A DNA stretch of 34,634 nt from Gemmatimonadota bacterium (GTDB lineage Bacteria; Gemmatimonadota; Gemmatimonadetes; Gemmatimonadales; GWC2-71-9): contig VGVQ01000028.1 of the NCBI GenBank assembly GCA_016874005.1, forward strand, positions 1 through 34,634. The letters are read 5' to 3'. A program made the position numbers and the translations under genes. Below are positions 31,388 through 34,634 of the stretch, piece after piece (position 1 is the first letter of the stretch; every line of letters begins with the position of its first letter). The notes below the pieces were generated by a model. That model had not been told where the DNA came from, did not search any database, and saw nothing but the letters and a program-made list of their open reading frames with translations.

Positions 31388-32527
31388 TCAGGCCACCCGG
31401 CGGAGGGCGCTGGTGACCGACAACCGGGCGGATTGCAGGGCCGGGACCGCTCCGCTGATCATGCCCAGCAGGAGCGCGAGGCCGAATCCCAGTAACGTGG
31501 TGCCGGTCGTGACGCCGTTCCCCGGAAAAAAGGCCTGCATCGGGTTTCGGCCTTGGAAGGTGGACCACGCGAGCGCGAGACCGAGCGCCCCGCCGACCAG
31601 CGCGATCAGGAGGGACTCGACGATGACGAGCCCCGCGACGGCGCCGTCGGTGAAGCCGACGGTCTTCAAGACCGCGATCTCGCCGATCCGCTCCCGGACC
31701 GCCATCATCATCGTGTTGGCGGCGACCAGGAGAATAGCGAAGAACACCGCGGTCCCGATCGCCCGGACCAGGAAGCCGATGTTGCCCCACATGGTGACGA
31801 AGCCGGCCTGGAACGCCCGCTCGGTTTCCGTCTTGGTGGGGGCGGTGGAGTTCTTGAACTGGGCGTCGATGGTGGCCGCGATGTCGGCGGCCGATTCGGG
31901 CCGGTCGAGCGCGACCACGAACCACCCCGGGGTGATCTGGCCGTTGGTCCGCTCGTACAGGTACTCGTAGTGGAAGAACATGTTCTCGTCGCCGTAGGCA
32001 GCCTCCGCGGGAGTGTAGGCCGCTCGGATCACGAACTCCCAGTCGCCCGAGAAGATGGTCCCCTTGAGGGTGATGGTCTGACCGACCTGCCAGCCGTACT
32101 TCTCGAGCAGCCCAACCCCGACCAGCGCCGCGGTGCGTTCGCGGAGAAACGCCTCCCGGTCACCGGCGGTGATCTGGATCTCGGGGTACATCGCCAGGTA
32201 GCTCTCGGCCTTGATGGCGAACTGGGCGAAGAAGTCCTGGGGGTCGCGGTAGTAGCCGCCGAACCAGTTGGACCACGACACGCTGGTGACGCCCGGCACG
32301 CTCCGCAACCGGTTGGCGTGCGCCTCCGGCAGCGTGAAGGTGATCCCGGAGGCGTTGGAGGTCACCAGTCGGGCCTCGCTCCCGACCGCCGCGGCGGCGT
32401 CGAGGGTGGTGGTGACGGAACGGAGCACCCCGTAGAGAAAGAAGGCCACCGCGACGCTCGCGACCGTGAGGAAGGTCCGTTTCTTGTTGCGGAACAGGTT
32501 TGCCCGGATCAGGCCGCCGACTGTCAT
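31388..32527 (-). CDS. ABC transporter permease, FtsX/MacB type (first permease)
   Basis: A 379-residue permease with the four-helix FtsX/MacB plan: TFLTVASVAVAFFLYGVLRSV at the N-terminus, a periplasmic domain at about 50-260 (GVTSVSWSNWFGGYY, ALVGVGLLEKYGWQVGQTI), then AVFFAILLVAANTMMMAV, VAGLVIVESLLIALVGGALGLAL and LLGFGLALLLGMISGAVPAL. The segment MAVRERIGEIAVLKTVGF is the coupling helix region typical of these permeases. The ATG overlaps the ATPase stop (ATGA), so the two are translationally coupled. It probably pairs with the following permease. Confidence 0.93.
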   Translation of the reverse strand: MTVGGLIRANLFRNKKRTFLTVASVAVAFFLYGVLRSVTTTLDAAAAVGSEARLVTSNASGITFTLPEAHANRLRSVPGVTSVSWSNWFGGYYRDPQDFFAQFAIKAESYLAMYPEIQITAGDREAFLRERTAALVGVGLLEKYGWQVGQTITLKGTIFSGDWEFVIRAAYTPAEAAYGDENMFFHYEYLYERTNGQITPGWFVVALDRPESAADIAATIDAQFKNSTAPTKTETERAFQAGFVTMWGNIGFLVRAIGTAVFFAILLVAANTMMMAVRERIGEIAVLKTVGFTDGAVAGLVIVESLLIALVGGALGLALAWSTFQGRNPMQAFFPGNGVTTGTTLLGFGLALLLGMISGAVPALQSARLSVTSALRRVA

Positions 32528-33222
32528 CGCGTCAAGACTCCTTTGTCCATATGCATCGTGGCTTTGGCGCGGGCGGCGGCGTTGGGGTCGTGAGTCACCA
32601 TCAGAATGGTCTTGCCGAACTCGCCCGAGAGGCGCTCGAGCAGGTCGAGGACCTCCGAGCCCGAGGTCGCGTCGAGGTCGCCGGTCGGCTCGTCGCCCAG
32701 GATGATGGTGGGGTCGCTCACCACGGCCCGGGCGATCCCGACCCGCTGCTGCTGGCCTCCCGAGAGCTGGCCGGGGAAGTGCTCGGCTCGGTCGCTCAAA
32801 CCCACCAAGTCGAGGGCCGCGAGGACGTGCTCCCGGCGCTCCTTCTTGCCGAGATGGGTCAGCAAGAGCGGCAGCTCGACGTTCTGCGCGGCGGTGAGGA
32901 CCGGGAGCAGGTTGTAGAACTGGAAGATGAAACCGACGTGGGTCGACCGCCAGGTGGCGAGTTGTCTGGACGACATCCGGGCGATGTCCTGTCCCTCGAC
33001 GACCACGCTGCCGCTGGTCGGATGATCCAGGCCGGCCACGATGTTGAGGAGAGTCGACTTGCCGCTCCCCGAGGGACCCATCAAAGCGAGGAACTCGCCC
33101 CGATGGATGTCGAGGTCGATGTCGGCGAACACCCGGATTTCTTCGCTGCCGCGCCAGTACGATTTGCTGAGGCCCCGGATCTCGACCAGGGTGTCGGTGG
33201 CCACGCTAGTTGGTGACGACAT
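32524..33222 (-). CDS. ABC transporter ATP-binding protein, MacB/LolD type
   Basis: A 232-residue ATPase. Walker A is GPSGSGKST (about 49-57), the Q-loop is Gln101 in IFQFYNLLP, the signature is LSGGQQQR (153-160), Walker B is IILGDEPTGDLD with Glu178, and the switch His is His211 (VTHDP). The QQQR ending and the FNLLP-like Q-loop are typical of the MacB/LolD/FtsE branch that powers FtsX-type permeases. ATG at 33222 is preferred, with AAGGAG 9 nt upstream inside the adaptor gene (17-nt overlap). The ATPase is cytoplasmic and would drive periplasmic movement through the adaptor rather than classical transmembrane transport. Confidence 0.95.
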   Translation of the reverse strand: MSSPTSVATDTLVEIRGLSKSYWRGSEEIRVFADIDLDIHRGEFLALMGPSGSGKSTLLNIVAGLDHPTSGSVVVEGQDIARMSSRQLATWRSTHVGFIFQFYNLLPVLTAAQNVELPLLLTHLGKKERREHVLAALDLVGLSDRAEHFPGQLSGGQQQRVGIARAVVSDPTIILGDEPTGDLDATSGSEVLDLLERLSGEFGKTILMVTHDPNAAARAKATMHMDKGVLTR

Positions 33223-34432
33223 TGACGGCGGCTCCTTCGGCAAGGTTGGCGGGTGGGTCGAGGACCACGGTCTCGCCGCCGGTCAAGCCGCTTCTCACCT
33301 CGCGGCGGCCGCCGGAGACCGGACCGGCTTCGATGGCCTGCCGGGCGACCCGGCCATCTCGAATCACCCAGACGAAAGTCGAGGCCCCATCGGTGCGGAC
33401 CGCCCCCGCCGCAACGAAGACTTTGGGTGCCGACACGGTGTCAGCCGTCACCGCGGTCAAGAACTCGACCCGGGCTCCCATTTCCGGGAGGATTCGTGGG
33501 TCGCGGTCGGTGATGCTGACCTTGACCTGCACCGTGGCTCGCTGTCGGTCCGCGGTCGGTACGATCTGACGAACTTGGCCGGCGAAGGTGGCGGTGGGGT
33601 AGGCGTCGAGGACCACCCGGGTGGGTTGCCCACTCTTGACCTGCCCGATGTACGCCTCGTTGACGTCGACCTCCACCTCGAGCGTTTCCAGGTCGGCCAT
33701 GGTGACCACCGCTCCGCGGGTGAGCCCTCCGCCGGTGGCAACTGGGGCGACGACCTCGCCCACCTCGGCGTCTTTGCGGAGGACGGTGCCGTTGAACGGA
33801 GCCCGGATCAGGGTGTTCTCGAAGTTGGCTCGGGCGAAGGCAATCGCGGCCTGGGCGGCTTTGCCCTGGGCGAGTTGCACCTCGATCCGGGCCTCCGCGG
33901 CGGCGAGCTGCGAAGCGAGCTCCTCCACGGTCCGAGCCGATTCGAGGTTCCGGCCGAGGAGGTCGCGGGCGCGGGCCAGGTCCCGAGCCAGCTGGTCGCG
34001 GGTGGTGCGGGCCTCTCCGACCGCGGCGACGACGCGGAGGCTCTCCGCCTCGGCTTGGGCAACGGCCGCGGCGAAATCGGCGTTGTCGAGACGGGCCAGC
34101 ACCTGACCGCGCCGAACCACGCTCCCTTCCTCGACGGAGAGATTGGCCAGCCTGCCGGTGATGCGGCTCGAGACCGATGCCCGGGTTCTGGCGACGACGT
34201 AGCCGTTGGCGGTCACGCCGACCTCGCCCCCGGCGCCTTGGCCGGTGATCTCGACCCGGGCGGTCGTGACTTCGATCGCGGCGCCGCGCCGGAGCCAGAG
34301 GAAAGTCACCGCGACGAACCCCAGCGCGAAGCCGGCGAGGATGACGGGGAATCGGAGCGGACTGCGATTCGGAGGACCGGCTCGGGAGCGGTCGATCTTG
34401 AGGCGACCGAGGTCGGGTTTTGGGGTTGTCAT
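33206..34432 (-). CDS. HlyD/MacA-type efflux periplasmic adaptor (membrane fusion protein)
   Basis: A 408-residue adaptor. After a short cytoplasmic N-terminus comes one transmembrane helix (about 28-47). A lipoyl/barrel-sandwich half follows (VTANGYVVARTRASVSSRITGRL), then an alpha-helical hairpin at about 125-205 (LRVVAAVGEARTTRDQLARDLARARDLLG) and the second lipoyl half (IRAPFNGTVLRKDAEVGEVV). A beta-barrel (VEVDVNEAYIGQVKSGQP) and a membrane-proximal domain complete it. It is the first gene of the four-gene operon (adaptor, ATPase, two permeases), which fits a MacAB-like export machine. No TolC-type outer-membrane channel lies in the window. Substrates could be peptides, lipids, antibiotics or lipoproteins; nothing in the sequence decides. 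Confidence 0.93.
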   Translation of the reverse strand: MTTPKPDLGRLKIDRSRAGPPNRSPLRFPVILAGFALGFVAVTFLWLRRGAAIEVTTARVEITGQGAGGEVGVTANGYVVARTRASVSSRITGRLANLSVEEGSVVRRGQVLARLDNADFAAAVAQAEAESLRVVAAVGEARTTRDQLARDLARARDLLGRNLESARTVEELASQLAAAEARIEVQLAQGKAAQAAIAFARANFENTLIRAPFNGTVLRKDAEVGEVVAPVATGGGLTRGAVVTMADLETLEVEVDVNEAYIGQVKSGQPTRVVLDAYPTATFAGQVRQIVPTADRQRATVQVKVSITDRDPRILPEMGARVEFLTAVTADTVSAPKVFVAAGAVRTDGASTFVWVIRDGRVARQAIEAGPVSGGRREVRSGLTGGETVVLDPPANLAEGAAVNVVTN

Positions 34433-34452
34433 GCTCGGTTGATGGGTTCCGG

Positions 34453-34484
34453 GTATATCGGGCGAGATGTTGTACGATATATCG
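34453..34484. promoter_or_regulatory. AT-rich palindrome upstream of the efflux operon (candidate operator/promoter)
   Basis: CGATATATCG (34475-34484) is a perfect 10-bp palindrome. A second TATATCG at 34454-34460 lies 24 nt from the matching part of the first. This AT-rich patch sits 20-50 nt upstream of the adaptor ATG, in otherwise GC-rich DNA. It could be a repressor site (PadR-type regulators favour such motifs) or part of the -10 region. No regulator gene is in view. Confidence 0.4.
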
Positions 34485-34527
34485 CATCGTGGGGTTTCGG
34501 GAGGTCGGTTCGGCGGGCGCGGTCGGC

Positions 34528-34634
34528 CACCTGGCGGCGCCGGGTGGCTCGAACCGGGGCGCCACCGCGCCAGGTGAATGGTGGCTCGAGGACTTGGCGG
34601 CCGTCCCCCAGCACCGAGTTGGCGTTTGCTGGGG
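34528..34634. other. Right-edge non-coding stretch with inverted repeats
   Basis: CACCTGGCG (34528-34536) is inverted by CGCCAGGTG (34568-34576). CCCCAGCA (34606-34613) is inverted by TGCTGGGG (34627-34634) around 13 nt, right at the edge. No protein family is recognised in any frame here. The second hairpin could be a terminator or attenuator of something outside the window, but no T-run is visible. Confidence 0.35.

Noticed and set aside
34578-34634. Start of a plus-strand gene at the right edge (ATG 34578)
   Set aside because: Only 19 codons are in view, with no ribosome-binding site or recognisable sequence, and an inverted repeat overlaps it.

Overview
The window is high-GC DNA, densely coding on both strands, with GTG and TTG starts and many short start/stop overlaps. 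The gene content is typical of a soil or aquatic Gemmatimonadota-like bacterium: a Ser/Thr kinase fused to beta-propeller repeats, a sortilin-type BNR protein, DUF1592/DUF1552 proteins, and secreted amidohydrolase, creatininase-like and CocE-type hydrolases. That assignment is an inference from gene families. I see no rRNA, tRNA, CRISPR array, transposase or phage gene.

Layout. (1) 1-2463, minus: a corrinoid-methyltransferase-type locus, with a UroD/MtaA-like methyltransferase, an IclR regulator and the N-terminus of an MttB-family methyltransferase that runs off the left edge. (2) 2764-5073, plus: a secreted CocE/S15 hydrolase and a small membrane protein. (3) 5196-7862, minus: a Ser/Thr kinase with a C-terminal TolB-like sensor. 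(4) 8328-11110, plus: the most unusual pair, a homologue of the radical enzyme 4-hydroxybutyryl-CoA dehydratase translationally coupled to a radical SAM protein with an atypical CX8CX2C motif; a tandem-cupredoxin lipoprotein follows. (5) 11971-13139, minus: a frameshifted PD40 lipoprotein gene and a 54-residue basic protein. (6) 13231-15961, plus: a chain of secreted amidohydrolase, DoxX-like membrane protein, DCC thiol oxidoreductase and SnoaL-like protein, then a 1089-residue BNR protein up to 19302.

(7) 19477-26121, minus: a probable four-gene operon of a DUF1587/1592/1588/1585 cytochrome, a Tat-exported DUF1552 protein, an ankyrin-repeat protein and a divergent creatininase-fold protein. 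(8) 26232-27769, minus: two overlapping lipoprotein genes and a secreted DUF4019-like protein. (9) 27853-30172: a membrane-dipeptidase (M19) gene divergent from a clan GH-A-like lipoprotein. (10) 30217-34432, minus: a tripartite efflux operon (HlyD-type adaptor, ABC ATPase, two FtsX/MacB-type permeases) with an AT-rich palindrome upstream.

A dispersed heptamer, CCTAACG (mostly GCCTAACG), occurs about 12 times on the two strands. It contains nearly all of the in-frame TTA leucine codons that I found. The strongest candidate for a little-described system is the dehydratase/radical SAM pair at 8328-11110.
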